The translations under genes were made by a program, and so were the position numbers. Source: Miltoncostaea sp050250915 (lineage in GTDB: Bacteria; Actinomycetota; Thermoleophilia; Miltoncostaeales; Miltoncostaeaceae). From it: a DNA stretch of 64,000 bases. Below are positions 1-12,127 of the stretch, piece by piece; position 1 is the stretch's first letter, and each line of letters opens with the position of its first letter. The DNA is taken from positions 1 to 64,000 of the forward strand of contig JBFWNT010000017.1 of NCBI GenBank assembly GCA_050250915.1. Reading direction: 5' to 3'. Under the pieces are notes generated by a model. The model was not told where the DNA came from, did no database searches, and worked only from the letters and a program-made list of their open reading frames with translations.

Positions 1-465
1 GGCGCGTTGCGGCGCCTGCCGCTGAGCCTGGTGATACCGGCCGGGCCCTTCCGGATCGGGGTCACGCACGGCACGCGCCGCCCCGGGGTGGCGCTGCCGT
101 CCAGCCTGCTCTCGGTGGCCGCGGGGCGGCCGGTGCTGCTCGGGTTCGCCGGCCAGATGGTGGGCCGCTTCACCGACGTGGACATGGTGGTCACCGGCCA
201 CCTGCACCTGAGCTTCGACCACGTGGTCGACGGGGTGCGCCACTTCTCGCCGGGCGCGGTGTTCGTGAACGAGATGCTGGAGGGGCGCGTCCCCACCCGC
301 GGGCCCATCCCGTGGGCCTACGGGCGCTACCGCAGGCACATCGACGACGCCGACCGCCTGCCGGCGATCGGGTTCGTGGAGGCGGGCCCGGAGGGCCTCA
401 CCGCCCGGCGGGTCGTGCTGGAGCGCCCCATCGCCGTGCAGCGCCGGCCGCGGCGGCGCCGGTGA
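1..465 (+). CDS. Metallophosphoesterase, C-terminal part (5' end outside window)
   Basis: The reading frame is open from base 1, so the gene starts before the window; about 154 residues are visible. The segment VVTGHLHLSF, followed by a strand-rich stretch ending in SPGAV, matches the GHxH metal-binding motif and the closing part of calcineurin-like phosphoesterases. The catalytic domain's earlier metal ligands are not in view. The stop overlaps the next gene's GTG by four bases (GTGA), so the two are probably translationally coupled. The substrate cannot be inferred. Confidence 0.65.
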   Translation, partial: GALRRLPLSLVIPAGPFRIGVTHGTRRPGVALPSSLLSVAAGRPVLLGFAGQMVGRFTDVDMVVTGHLHLSFDHVVDGVRHFSPGAVFVNEMLEGRVPTRGPIPWAYGRYRRHIDDADRLPAIGFVEAGPEGLTARRVVLERPIAVQRRPRRRR

Positions 466-1508
466 CCGGCCGCGCACCGCCCCCGTCGGGCGAGGACCTC
501 CTGGCCGTCGAGGGCTTCTTCCGCCGCTCCGGCCTGCCGCACCTGACCGACGACGCCCGCGGCCGCGACACCACCCTGCGCTGGCGCCTCCCCGCCGGCG
601 CGCTGGTGCTGGTGGTGGCGATCGTGCTGGTGGTGCGCACCGACCTGGGGCCTCTGGCCCTGGCGTTCAGCCTGCTGGGCGTGGCCCTGGCCACCGCCCT
701 GATCGTGTGGGTGCTGTTCGACCTGGGCGGCCTGGCGCTGCTCGTGCACCAGTGGCGGCCCGCGCTCGACGGCCTGGCCGCCACCGCGTCGGTCGCGCTG
801 CGGGCGCTGCCGCCGCTGCTGGCCGTGCTGCTGTTCCTGTCGCTGGCCCAGGAGACCTGGCGGGCGTTCGGCCGGCTGGAGGGGTGGCGCTTCGGCTTCG
901 TGCTGATCCTGTTCGGGCTGCTCTCCACGGTGATCCTCGTGGCCGGGCTGCGCCGCGAGCGGCGCGCCCTGATGGCGCCCGAGCCCGGGGAGCAGATGGA
1001 GCGCGACGCGCTCCAGACGCCGGTCGCGGCCCTCGTCCGCAAGGGGGTGACGCCGGCGGTGCCGCCACTGGAGCGCCCCGCTCGGGTGAACGTGGCGGTC
1101 GCGCTGGTGGTGTCGCTCGGCATCCGGGTGCTGGCCGTGGGCGTCGCGGTGGGGCTGACGTTCGCGCTGCTCGGGATCCTGATCGTCGACCGCGGTCTCA
1201 CCGAGGAGTGGATCGGCGAGACCCCCAACGTGCTCGCGGCGGTTCACATCCAGGGTCGCGAGGTGGTGCTGACCGAGGCGCTGGTGCGGGTGGCGGCGAT
1301 GCTCGGCGGGTTCGCGTCGCTCTACTTCGTGGCCGTCGCGCTCGGCGACTCGCGCAACCGCGAGGAGTTCCTGGACGACGAGCTGGACCGGGTGCGCCGC
1401 GTGATGGCGGCGTGGGCCTACTACCGGGGCGCGCTGGCGGCGGGGGCGAGCCCCTCCGACACGTACCAGTCGACCGTCCGCCGCAGCGACTCCTCCAGCG
1501 GGGTGTAG
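462..1508 (+). CDS. Six-helix membrane protein of unknown function
   Basis: Protein of 348 residues. I chose the GTG that overlaps the phosphoesterase stop (GTGA), because residues further upstream are only a shadow of that gene. About six hydrophobic segments are visible: near residues 45-62, 68-92, 105-125, 145-165, 205-245 and 275-295. A charged loop of about 40 residues separates helices 4 and 5. No family motif is recognised. The last 88 bases run antisense through the 3' end of the convergent epimerase gene, so the C-terminal tail (rich in Ser, Thr and Asp) may be poorly constrained. Coupling to the phosphoesterase suggests a joint membrane role, but that is inference. Confidence 0.6.
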   Translation: MTGRAPPPSGEDLLAVEGFFRRSGLPHLTDDARGRDTTLRWRLPAGALVLVVAIVLVVRTDLGPLALAFSLLGVALATALIVWVLFDLGGLALLVHQWRPALDGLAATASVALRALPPLLAVLLFLSLAQETWRAFGRLEGWRFGFVLILFGLLSTVILVAGLRRERRALMAPEPGEQMERDALQTPVAALVRKGVTPAVPPLERPARVNVAVALVVSLGIRVLAVGVAVGLTFALLGILIVDRGLTEEWIGETPNVLAAVHIQGREVVLTEALVRVAAMLGGFASLYFVAVALGDSRNREEFLDDELDRVRRVMAAWAYYRGALAAGASPSDTYQSTVRRSDSSSGV

Positions 1509-2422
1509 GCGAGCCCCAGCTCGCGGGTGGCCCGGCTGCCGTCGTAGGCGTGGCCGAACAGGAGCGTCCGCACCATCTCCCGGCACACCGGCGGCCGGCG
1601 CCGCCGCACGCGCGCCAGCAGCTCCACGCCCGTCGCCGCCGCCATCGCGACGGTGCCGGGCAGCGTGCGCGGGTGCGGCTCGGTGCCGGTGATGCGCCCC
1701 AGCAGCTCCAGGGCCTCGGTCACCGACAGCGTGACCCCCGACAGGATGTAGCGCTCGCCGGGCGTGCCGCGCTCCTCGGCCAGCACGTGGCCCTCGGCGC
1801 AGTCGCCCACGTCCACCAGGGACATCCGCGAGTCGACCACCGCGCCCAGCTTGCCGTTGAGCGCGTCGATCAGGATCCTCGCCGTGCCGCGGGTGCGCCC
1901 GGGCCCCTGCACGGACGACGGGTTCACGCTCACCAGCGCGATGCCCCGGGCGGCGGCCGTGCCGAACGCGACCTTCTCGGCCTCGAACTTCGACCGCTCG
2001 TAGGCCGAGAGGAACGTGCCGCGGTGGTGGGTCGCCTCCGTCGCCACGGTGCCCTTCGGCTCGCCGATCGTGGCGGCCGACGAGGTGTGCACGACCAGGC
2101 GCACCCCGGCGTCGGCCGCGGCGGAGACCACCCGGCGGGTGCCCTCCACGTTCAGGCGCGTCAGCTCGGACGGGTCGGGCAGGCAGAAGCCGTTGAGGCC
2201 CGCGAGGTGGTAGACGACGTCCACGCCCTCCATCGCCCGCGCCAGCGACGGCGGGTCCATGATGTCGCCGCGCACGGGCTGTGCGCCGGCGCGCGACAGC
2301 TCGCCCGCCGACGCCACCGAGCGCGTCAGCGCGCGCACCTCGCGCCCCCGGGCGACCAGCCGGGCCAGCACGGCGCCGCCCACGAACCCGCTGCCGCCCG
2401 TCACGAGCACCGGTCCGCTCAC
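1421..2422 (-). CDS. NAD-dependent epimerase/dehydratase family protein (extended SDR)
   Basis: Protein of 333 residues. The N-terminus has the dinucleotide-binding motif TGGSGFVGGAV. A YERSK motif supplies the catalytic Tyr and Lys of extended short-chain dehydrogenases, and a DIMDPPSL-type stretch and VYHLAG follow the pattern of NAD-sugar epimerases and dihydroflavonol-reductase-like enzymes. The start is a GTG overlapping the stop of the upstream phosphotransferase gene by four bases, making this the last gene of the glycerol operon. It overlaps the convergent membrane-protein gene by 88 bases. Its substrate is unknown; the position suggests a sugar or triose-derived compound, which is only inference. 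Confidence 0.8.
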   Translation of the reverse strand: MSGPVLVTGGSGFVGGAVLARLVARGREVRALTRSVASAGELSRAGAQPVRGDIMDPPSLARAMEGVDVVYHLAGLNGFCLPDPSELTRLNVEGTRRVVSAAADAGVRLVVHTSSAATIGEPKGTVATEATHHRGTFLSAYERSKFEAEKVAFGTAAARGIALVSVNPSSVQGPGRTRGTARILIDALNGKLGAVVDSRMSLVDVGDCAEGHVLAEERGTPGERYILSGVTLSVTEALELLGRITGTEPHPRTLPGTVAMAAATGVELLARVRRRRPPVCREMVRTLLFGHAYDGSRATRELGLAYTPLEESLRRTVDWYVSEGLAPAASAPR

Positions 2423-4881
2423 GCGGGGGGTGCCTCCCGCGCCACCAGGGCGCGGACCTCGGAGGCGCCCTCCAGGCCCATCGCGCGGTCGGCCAGGGCG
2501 CGCGCCGCGTCCGTGTCCAGGCCCCGCACCTGCGCCTTCACGAGCGGCACCCGGCGGGGCGCGACGCTCAGCTCGCCCACGCCGACGCCCACGAGCAGCG
2601 GCACGGCCGCGGGGTCGGACGCCGCCTCGCCGCACACCGCCACCCGCGCCCCGCCCGCCTGGCCGGCCCGGGCGACGCGGTCGATCAGGCGGAGCACCGC
2701 GGGATGGACGGGGTCGGACAGCCGGGCGACGCCGGCGTTGCCGCGCTCGGCGGCCATCACGTACTGGGTCAGGTCGTTGGTGCCGATCGACAGGAAGTCG
2801 GCCTCGGCGGCGAGCTCCTCGGCCATGACGGCGGCGGCGGGCACCTCGACCATGGCGCCGACCTCCACCGCCGCCACCTCGACGCCCTCGTCCGCCAGGG
2901 ACGCGCGGGCCTCGTCGAGCGCCGCCCGGGCGCGGCGCAGCTCGTCCACCTCGCTGACCATGGGGAACATGATGCCGATCGGGCCCGCCGACGCGGCGCG
3001 GAGCACCGCCCGAAGCTGGGCGCGCAGCGCGTCGGGGTGGGCGAGCGCCAGGCGCAGGCCGCGCACCCCGAGGAACGGGTTCGCCTCGGCGGCGGACGTC
3101 ATGTAGCGCAGCGGCTTGTCGGCCCCGGCGTCGAGCGTCCGCACCACCACGCGGCGGCCGCCGAACGCGCGGACCGCCGCCTCGTAGGCGGCGGTCTGCT
3201 CATCCTCGGACGGCGGCTCGGCGCGGTCCAGGAACAGGAACTCGCTGCGCAGCAGCCCCACCCCGTCGGCGCCCGACGCCACGGCGGCGTCCACGTCGCC
3301 GGGCCCGCCGATGTTGGCGGCCACCTCCACGTGGCGGCCGTCGGCCGTCACCGCGGGCTCCCCCGACCGCTCGCGGGCGGCGGCCTCGCGGGCGGCGTCG
3401 TCGCGGGCGCGCGCCTCGTGGGCGGCGACCGCCTCGGCGTCCGGCCCCACATCGACCGTCCCGGCGCCGCCGTCCACGATCAGCATCGTCCCCGCCGGGA
3501 TCGCCAGCACCGACGGTCCCAGGCCCGCGACGGCCGGGATGCCGAGGCCGCGGGCGATGATCGACGCGTGCGAGGTGGGCCCGCCGGCGGCCGTCGCGAG
3601 GGCCCGCACCCGCGCCCGGTCCAGCTCGGCCACCTCCGCGGCGCCCAGGTCCTCGGCCACCAGCACCGCAGGTGCGCCGCCGTCATCCCGGGCGCCGCCG
3701 GCGAGCCGGGTCACCACCCTCCGCCCCAGGTCGCGCAGGTCGGCCGCCCGGGCGCGCAGGTACTCGTCGCCGAGGCCGTCGTACGCCGCCGCGGCGGCCT
3801 CGACGGCGTCGTGCCAGGCCCGGGCGGCGGAGCGCCCGCCGTCGATCGCGGCCTGCGCCGCGCCCACCAGCTCGCTGTCGGCCAGGGCCAGGGACTGGGC
3901 CTCGAGGATGTCGGCGGTCTCGGGGGCGGCGGTCCCCCGGATCGCGGCCAGGTCCTCCGCCACGGCGCCGAGCGCCGCGTCCAGCGCCGCCCGCTCGGCC
4001 GCGGGGTCGCCGGACGGCTCGGCCGCGGGGGCGCCGGCAGCGCCGCCGACCAACCGGGCGGGCCCCAGCGCGCGCCCCGGCGCCGCCCCCACGCCCTCCA
4101 GGCGCGTTCCGTCGGCGGGCGCCGTCGCCGCTGCCGGCGCCGGCGCCGGGGGCGGGGCGCCGTCCTCGTCGGTGCCGATCAGCGCGGCGATGGCGGCCGC
4201 CGTCTCCGCGGCGCCGGGGCCGCGCGCCTCCACGCGCACGCGGTGGCCCTCCCGCGCGCCGAGCACCCCGAGCGCGGTGAGGCTGCGCGCGGGGGCGGGG
4301 CCCGCGCCGGTGCTGAGGTTGCGGATGCGCACCTCGGCCTCCGCGTCGGCCGCGGCCCGCACCACCGCGGCGGCGGGGCGGGCGTGCAGGCCGTGCGCGC
4401 CGGCCACGGTGGCCTCGGCCGACTCCCAGCCGCCGCCGTCGTCATCGGCGGCTGCCGCGGGCGCCGCCGCCGGCGCGGCGCCGCCCAGGTGGGCGACCTT
4501 CCCCGCCAGGCCGTTGCGCGCCTCGGCGGCGGCCTCCTCCAGCGACGCCCCCGCCCGGGCGGCGGCGGCCGCCGCGACCGCCCCCTCCACCAGCGGCGCC
4601 TCGCAGAGCAGCACTCGCGCGCGGGTGTCGTCATCCAGGAAGTCGAGGGCCGTCTCGGCGGAGAGCACGGCCGAGCCCAGGTCCATGAGCACCAGGGCGC
4701 CATCGGCGCCGGCCGCCTCGATCGCCGCCATCACCTTCACGGCGTCGGTGCCGAGCGCCCCCGGCTCGTCGATACCGCCCGCCGCCTCGATGGGCACGTC
4801 GTCGCCCGCCATCCCCCGCGCCAGCGCCACCACGCCCTCCGCCAGTGCGGCGCTGTGCGAGACGACGACGATGCCGATCAT
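2419..4881 (-). CDS. dhaM: DhaM-HPr-Enzyme I fusion: PEP-dependent phosphotransferase for dihydroxyacetone kinase
   Basis: Protein of 820 residues carrying a whole phosphorelay. Residues 1-130 are a mannose-type EIIA (DhaM) domain with the phospho-acceptor in VVVSHS (His9). Residues 155-240 are HPr with GLHARPA (His166). From about residue 260 there is a full-length Enzyme I: the phospho-His loop GGPTSHAS (His438), the PEP-binding segments GVGLLRSEF and SIGTNDLTQY, and the C-terminal CGEAAS cysteine motif. Enterobacterial DhaM has EIIA, HPr and only a truncated Enzyme I, so the complete Enzyme I here means PEP can be used without separate PTS proteins. Ala/Pro-rich linkers join the domains. 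ATG overlaps the glpC stop (ATGA), and the stop overlaps the epimerase GTG. Phosphate should pass to the nucleotide bound on DhaL. Confidence 0.93.
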   Translation of the reverse strand: MIGIVVVSHSAALAEGVVALARGMAGDDVPIEAAGGIDEPGALGTDAVKVMAAIEAAGADGALVLMDLGSAVLSAETALDFLDDDTRARVLLCEAPLVEGAVAAAAAARAGASLEEAAAEARNGLAGKVAHLGGAAPAAAPAAAADDDGGGWESAEATVAGAHGLHARPAAAVVRAAADAEAEVRIRNLSTGAGPAPARSLTALGVLGAREGHRVRVEARGPGAAETAAAIAALIGTDEDGAPPPAPAPAAATAPADGTRLEGVGAAPGRALGPARLVGGAAGAPAAEPSGDPAAERAALDAALGAVAEDLAAIRGTAAPETADILEAQSLALADSELVGAAQAAIDGGRSAARAWHDAVEAAAAAYDGLGDEYLRARAADLRDLGRRVVTRLAGGARDDGGAPAVLVAEDLGAAEVAELDRARVRALATAAGGPTSHASIIARGLGIPAVAGLGPSVLAIPAGTMLIVDGGAGTVDVGPDAEAVAAHEARARDDAAREAAARERSGEPAVTADGRHVEVAANIGGPGDVDAAVASGADGVGLLRSEFLFLDRAEPPSEDEQTAAYEAAVRAFGGRRVVVRTLDAGADKPLRYMTSAAEANPFLGVRGLRLALAHPDALRAQLRAVLRAASAGPIGIMFPMVSEVDELRRARAALDEARASLADEGVEVAAVEVGAMVEVPAAAVMAEELAAEADFLSIGTNDLTQYVMAAERGNAGVARLSDPVHPAVLRLIDRVARAGQAGGARVAVCGEAASDPAAVPLLVGVGVGELSVAPRRVPLVKAQVRGLDTDAARALADRAMGLEGASEVRALVAREAPPA

Positions 4882-6125
4882 TCGAGCGGGATGCGGTAGG
4901 AGCGGCGCAACAGCTCGACGGGGTGCACGGAGGGCCGTTCGGTGACGTCCGAGATCCACCAGCGGCAGGTCTCCGAGTCGCAGGCCGACAGCTCGGCGCC
5001 GCTCTCGCGGACGCCGGCGAACACCGGGCCCCCGACGGCCATCGCGATGTCGTACTTCTCGCGCTTCAGGCCGTAGGTTCCGGCGACGCCGCAGCAGGTG
5101 GCGTCGATCTGGTGCGGGCGCAGCTGGGGGATCAGCGCCATGAGCCGCATCGCCGGCGTGCCGATGCCGTGGCCGCGCTGCTGGCAGGGCGCGTGGTACG
5201 GCACGTCGAGGTCGACCGGCTCCAGGTCGTCGGTCTTCAGCTCGCCACGCTCGTGGAGCATCTCGAGGTACTCCATGACGTCGTAGAGGCGCTCCCGGAC
5301 CGCGCGCAGGTCGTCGTCGTCGACGCCCAGGATCTCGTGCGCCTCGCGCTTCAGCATGAGCCCGCAGCTGGTCGAGCTCGACACGATGTCGTGGCCGGCG
5401 CGGGCGTACGGCGCGAGCTGCCTCGCCAGGCGCCGGACGTAGCCGCGGGCGTCGTCGAACAGGCCGTTGCTCTGGAGCGGCAGGCCGCAGCAGCCCTGGC
5501 GCGGGACGATCACGTCGAAGCCCTGGTGCCGGAGCACCGCCATCGTCGCGCGGGCGGTCTCGTGCTCGTAGTAGTCGACCCCGCAGCCGTGGAAGTAGAC
5601 GACGGTGCGGTTCGCGCGCGCCGGGTCGGGCCGGCCCTTGTGGCCGTTCCGCCGGGCCCAGCGGTTGAACCGCCCGCCCGCCCACGCGGGGAGGGGGGCG
5701 TCGCGGTGGATCTTCAGCGTCTTCTCCATCACGACCCGCAGGGGCCGCACGCGCAGGCTCCAGTTGGCGAGCGGCGCCACGGGAGACCCCAGGCGGCCGG
5801 CCAGCGTGGGCCGCGCGATGAGCTTGTCGCGCAGCGGCGCCCCGTGGTCCTCCTTGAGGCGCGCCCGGGCCTGGCTGTTGATCTCCGCGATCTTCACGCC
5901 CTGCGGGCACACCTGGGTGCAGATGCCGCAGCTGGAGCAGTAGTCCAGGGAATGGTCGGGCGACGGGCCGTCGGGGGAGCGGTAGCGCTCGGCCTGGGGG
6001 CCCACGTACTTCGGCCCGGGGAAGAGGGGCGTGGCCGCGGCCACCGGGCAGTGCGTCTCGCAGATCGTGCACTTGACGCAGTGGTCGAGCGAGTCGCGCA
6101 TCAACTCGTCGAGCGTGTGGCTCAT
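4878..6125 (-). CDS. glpC: Anaerobic glycerol-3-phosphate dehydrogenase subunit C (iron-sulfur)
   Basis: Protein of 415 residues. Two ferredoxin-type [4Fe-4S] motifs lie near the N-terminus: CVKCTICETHC at about residue 16 and CSSCGICTQVC at about residue 62. Two CCG-type cysteine domains follow, seen as QGCCGLP and TCCGVAG. This is the GlpC layout, the membrane-linked electron conduit that passes electrons from GlpAB to the quinone pool. The ATG overlaps the glpB stop and the stop overlaps the dhaM ATG, both by four bases. Its length is close to enterobacterial GlpC. Other CCG-domain proteins look alike, but the glpAB context makes the call firm. Confidence 0.93.
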   Translation of the reverse strand: MSHTLDELMRDSLDHCVKCTICETHCPVAAATPLFPGPKYVGPQAERYRSPDGPSPDHSLDYCSSCGICTQVCPQGVKIAEINSQARARLKEDHGAPLRDKLIARPTLAGRLGSPVAPLANWSLRVRPLRVVMEKTLKIHRDAPLPAWAGGRFNRWARRNGHKGRPDPARANRTVVYFHGCGVDYYEHETARATMAVLRHQGFDVIVPRQGCCGLPLQSNGLFDDARGYVRRLARQLAPYARAGHDIVSSSTSCGLMLKREAHEILGVDDDDLRAVRERLYDVMEYLEMLHERGELKTDDLEPVDLDVPYHAPCQQRGHGIGTPAMRLMALIPQLRPHQIDATCCGVAGTYGLKREKYDIAMAVGGPVFAGVRESGAELSACDSETCRWWISDVTERPSVHPVELLRRSYRIPLE

Positions 6126-7365
6126 CGTCCCTCCATGATCGCGGTCGCCGCCCGGTACCCACCGGCGATGGCGATGCCCTCGCCGCTCTTCTCGCGCCAC
6201 GGCTCGGCGCCCGCCACCAGCGCGCCGACGGCGTGCAGGTTCGACCACAGCGGCGCGCCGCCCGGGTCGAGGGGCCGCATCGCGTCGTCGACCACCAGGC
6301 CGGCGCGCATCAGGGGCTGGGGGTCCAGCGCGCGCGGCGACAGCCCCGGGTCGCCCGCCGGCGGGCCGGCGACCGGCAGCCCCGCCACCGTCTCGTGCAG
6401 GTGGCCGTGAGAGTCGAGGTCGATGCCGCCCGACGCGAACCCGCCGGTGGCGAGCACCACCGCGTCGGCGGGGACCGCGCGGGTGCGCGCCGCCTGGTGC
6501 ACCCGCACGGCGGTGGCGTGGCCGCGGCCGCCCTCGATGCCGACGGCGTCGGGGCCCAGCACCAGCTCGCCGCCCGCCGCCCGCAGGGCCGCGACCAGCA
6601 GCCCCTCCATCCGGATGCCGGGGACCGACGGGGGGATGGTGGGCACCTCCGCCACCGGGGCGCCGAGCCGCTCCTGCAGGTCGTCCCAGGCCTCCGCCGG
6701 CCGGGCGAGCCCGACCACGGCGGGCAGCAGGACGGTCTCGCCGGGCTCGATCATCGGCCGCAGCTCCTCGGCCAGCCGTGCCCGCTCGGAGGGGGCGTCC
6801 AGCGCGCGGGCGTGCACGGGCGTCGCGACGTCGGCCCACCCCGGGCGGCCCGACCACGAGAGCGTCAACGGGCGCGCCTCGACCGGGTGCCCCAGCCCGC
6901 CGCGCGGCAGGTTGTCGGCCAGGAGCGCGGGGAAGAAGTCGCGCAGCGAGTGCAGGCCCGCGACCGCGAACCGCTGGGGGCGGTCCAGCCGACCCGCCGC
7001 GATGGCCGCCGGCGCGATCGCCGTGGGCCGGGCGACGCCCACCGCGGTCGGCAGCAGCAGGTTGCGCCGGCCGTCGCCCTCGGGCCGCAGGGCGGCGACG
7101 ATCTCGCGGAACCAGCCGAGCGCCTCGTCCAGCACGCCGCCGAGCCGGGCGTACGGGTGCTCCGGGCGCTCCCCGCCCACCCGCGCGACGGCCGCGGCGG
7201 CGTCGTCGACCCGCCCCGGGGCATACCCCATGACGTCCACCGTCCCGGTGGAGAGGCGCAGCCCGCCCGACCCCTTGGAGACCACGCTCACCTGCGCGCC
7301 CAGCTGGGCCAGGCGCACGCCGGCGACGAGCCCCGCGAGGCCGGCGCCCACCACCACGACGCGCG

Positions 7366-7369
<4 letters not shown>
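6122..7369 (-). CDS. glpB: Anaerobic glycerol-3-phosphate dehydrogenase subunit B (flavoprotein)
   Basis: Protein of 415 residues. It begins with the Rossmann FAD motif VVVGAGLAGLVAGV and ends with a second FAD-contact segment (GEGIAIAGGYRA). GlpB is the FMN/FAD-containing small flavoprotein of the GlpABC complex, transferring electrons from GlpA to GlpC. It lies exactly between glpA and glpC with four-base overlaps on both sides (ATGA), so the three subunits are likely made in equal amounts. The length is typical of the family. Confidence 0.92.
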
Positions 7370-8948
<1,579 letters not shown>

Positions 8949-8952
<4 letters not shown>

Positions 8953-10469
8953 TGCTCCCCGTCCTCCTTCTCGACCCAGTCGAACGACTTGGTGACCGCG
9001 CGCTTCCAGTGCCGGTACTCGCGCTCGCGCTGCTCGGCGTCCATGGAGGGCTTCCAGCGCTTGTCCTCCACCCAATTCTCGCGCAAGTCCTCCTGCTCGG
9101 GCCACATACCCGTCGCGAGGCCGGCCGCGTAGGCGGCGCCGAGGGCGGTCGTCTCGGCGACGGCGGGCCGGATGACGTCCACGTCGAGCAGGTCGGCCTG
9201 GAACTGCATGAGCAGATCGTTCTGCACCATGCCGCCGTCCACCTTCAACGACTCGAGCGCCACGCCGGAGTCGGCGTTCATCGCCTCCACCACCTCGCGG
9301 CTCTGGTAGGCCGTGGCCTCGAGGGTGGCGCGGGCGATGTGCCCGGCGTTGACGTAGCGGGTGAGGCCCGCGATCACGCCGCGGGCGTCGGAGCGCCAGT
9401 ACGGCGCGAACAGGCCCGAGAACGCCGGCACGAAGTAGACGCCGCCGTTGTTCTCCACCGACATCGCCAGCTCCTCGACCTCCGGGGCGGCCTTGATGAG
9501 CTTCAGGTTGTCCCGCAGCCACTGCACCAGGGCGCCGGTGATGGCGATGGAGCCCTCGAGCGCGAACACGGTGGGCTGGTCGCCGATCTTGTAGCCGGCC
9601 GTGGTGATCAGCCCGTTCTTGGAGGGGACGGCCTCGGTGCCGGTGTTGAGGAGCAGGAAGTTGCCGGTGCCGTAGGTGTTCTTGGCCTCGCCGATCGCGA
9701 AGCAGGTCTGACCGAAGAGCGCCGCCTGCTGGTCGCCGAGGTCGCCGGCGACGGGGACGCCCGCCACCGAGCCGAGCCTCGCCTCGCCGTAGACCTCGCT
9801 GGACCCGCGGACCTCGGGGAGCATCGACCGGGGGACGCCGATCGCGTCGAGCAGCTCCTGGTCCCAGTCCTGGGTCGCCAGGTCCATCAGCATCGTGCGG
9901 CTGGCGTTGCTGACGTCGGTGATGTGGAGGCCGCCGTCCGTGCCCCCCGTGAGGTTCCAGATCACCCAGGTGTCCATGTTCCCGAACATCAGGTCGCCGG
10001 CGTCGGCCCTCGCCTGGGCGCCGTCGACGTTGTCGAGGATCCAGCGGACCTTGGGACCCGAGAAGTAGGTCGCGACGGGCAGGCCCGTCTTCGGCCGGAA
10101 GCGGTCCTGGCCGCCGTCCTTCATCAGGGTGTCGCAGATCTTGTCGGTGCGGGTGTCCTGCCAGACGATCGCGTTGTGGACGGGCTCGCCGGTGTTCCGG
10201 TCCCAGACCACCGCCGTCTCGCGCTGGTTGGTGATGCCGATGCCGGAGAGGTCGCCCTTGTCGATGCCCGCGTCCTTCAGGGCGCCCGCGACGACCTCCT
10301 CGGTGCGGCTCCACACCTCCATCGGGTCGTGCTCGACCCACCCCGGCTTGGGGTAGATCTGCTCGTGCTCCTTCTGGGAGATCGAGACGACGCGGCCGCC
10401 GTGGTCGAAGATCATGAACCGCGTGCTCGTGGTGCCCTGGTCGATCGCTCCCGCGTACTTGTCCGCCAT
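8949..10469 (-). CDS. glpK: Glycerol kinase
   Basis: Protein of 506 residues, full length for the FGGY family. The N-terminal phosphate-binding motif is GAIDQGTTSTR. The ATPase fold continues with YGTGNF, the FALEGSIAITG stretch, and DGGMVQNDLLMQ. It converts glycerol and ATP to sn-glycerol-3-phosphate, which feeds GlpABC downstream and PlsY/PgsA lipid synthesis nearby. The ATG lies 21 bases after the dhaL stop. The stop TAG overlaps the proposed ATA start of glpA. No unusual residues are seen in the catalytic DQGT or DGG segments. Confidence 0.97.
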
Positions 10470-10490
10470 CTCGCGTCTCCCCCTTCGTGG

Positions 10491-11125
10491 TCAGTCCGTC
10501 CAGGTCCGGGCCGCGCAGCGCACGAGCAGCGCGCTGGACGTGGCGCCGGGGTCCTGGTGTCCCGCGCTCCGCTCACCCAGGTAGCTCGCCCGTCCCTTGC
10601 GGGCGACGAGCGGGATCGTGTCGCGGGCGCCCTCCTCGGCGGCGTCGGCCGCGGCGGCGATAGCCGCGCCGAACCCCGCCCCGTCGGCCAGCGCCGCCCG
10701 CAGGGCGGCCGCCGCCGGGAGGAGGGCGTCGATCATCGTCTTGTCGCCGGCCTCGGCCTTCCCCCGCGCCTGCACGCCGGCGACGGCGGCGTCGAGGCAG
10801 GCGGCGAAGTCGTCCGGCGTCATCGCGTCTGGCGGGGCGGCCTGCCCGAACTGGAGGAACAGCGTCCCGTAGAGCGGGCCGCCGGCGCCGCCGACCTTGG
10901 AGATCAGCGTCATCCCCACCGACTTCATCAGGGCGGGCACGTCGCCCGGCTGATCGCCGTCGAGCTTCTGGACCACGGCCTGCATGCCGCGGTCCATGTT
11001 GATGCCGTGGTCCGCGTCGCCGATCGCCGAGTCCAGCGCGGTCAGCTCGTCCTTGGCCTCCGCGACGGCGGCGGCGAAGCCGCGGACCCAGTCCGCGACC
11101 CCGCCCGCCGTGATCTCCGCGCCGC

Positions 11126-11129
<4 letters not shown>
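10491..11129 (-). CDS. dhaL: Dihydroxyacetone kinase subunit DhaL (nucleotide-binding)
   Basis: Protein of 212 residues, the usual DhaL size. The Asp-rich metal/nucleotide site is IGDADHGINMDRG near residue 36, and GDKTMIDAL and DPGATSSALL mark the rest of the all-alpha barrel. In PTS-linked systems DhaL keeps ADP as a bound cofactor that is re-phosphorylated by DhaM. The GTG start overlaps the dhaK stop (GTGA). The presence of a DhaM fusion in the same operon argues that this is the PEP-driven rather than the free-ATP type. Confidence 0.95.

Positions 11130-12126
<997 letters not shown>

Positions 12127-12127
<1 letters not shown>

Noticed and set aside
327..1586. Very long antisense and out-of-frame reading frames across the window, some over 1000 codons
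   Set aside because: High GC leaves few stop codons. These frames are Arg/Ala/Pro-rich, lack ribosome sites and lie opposite genes with clear family motifs.
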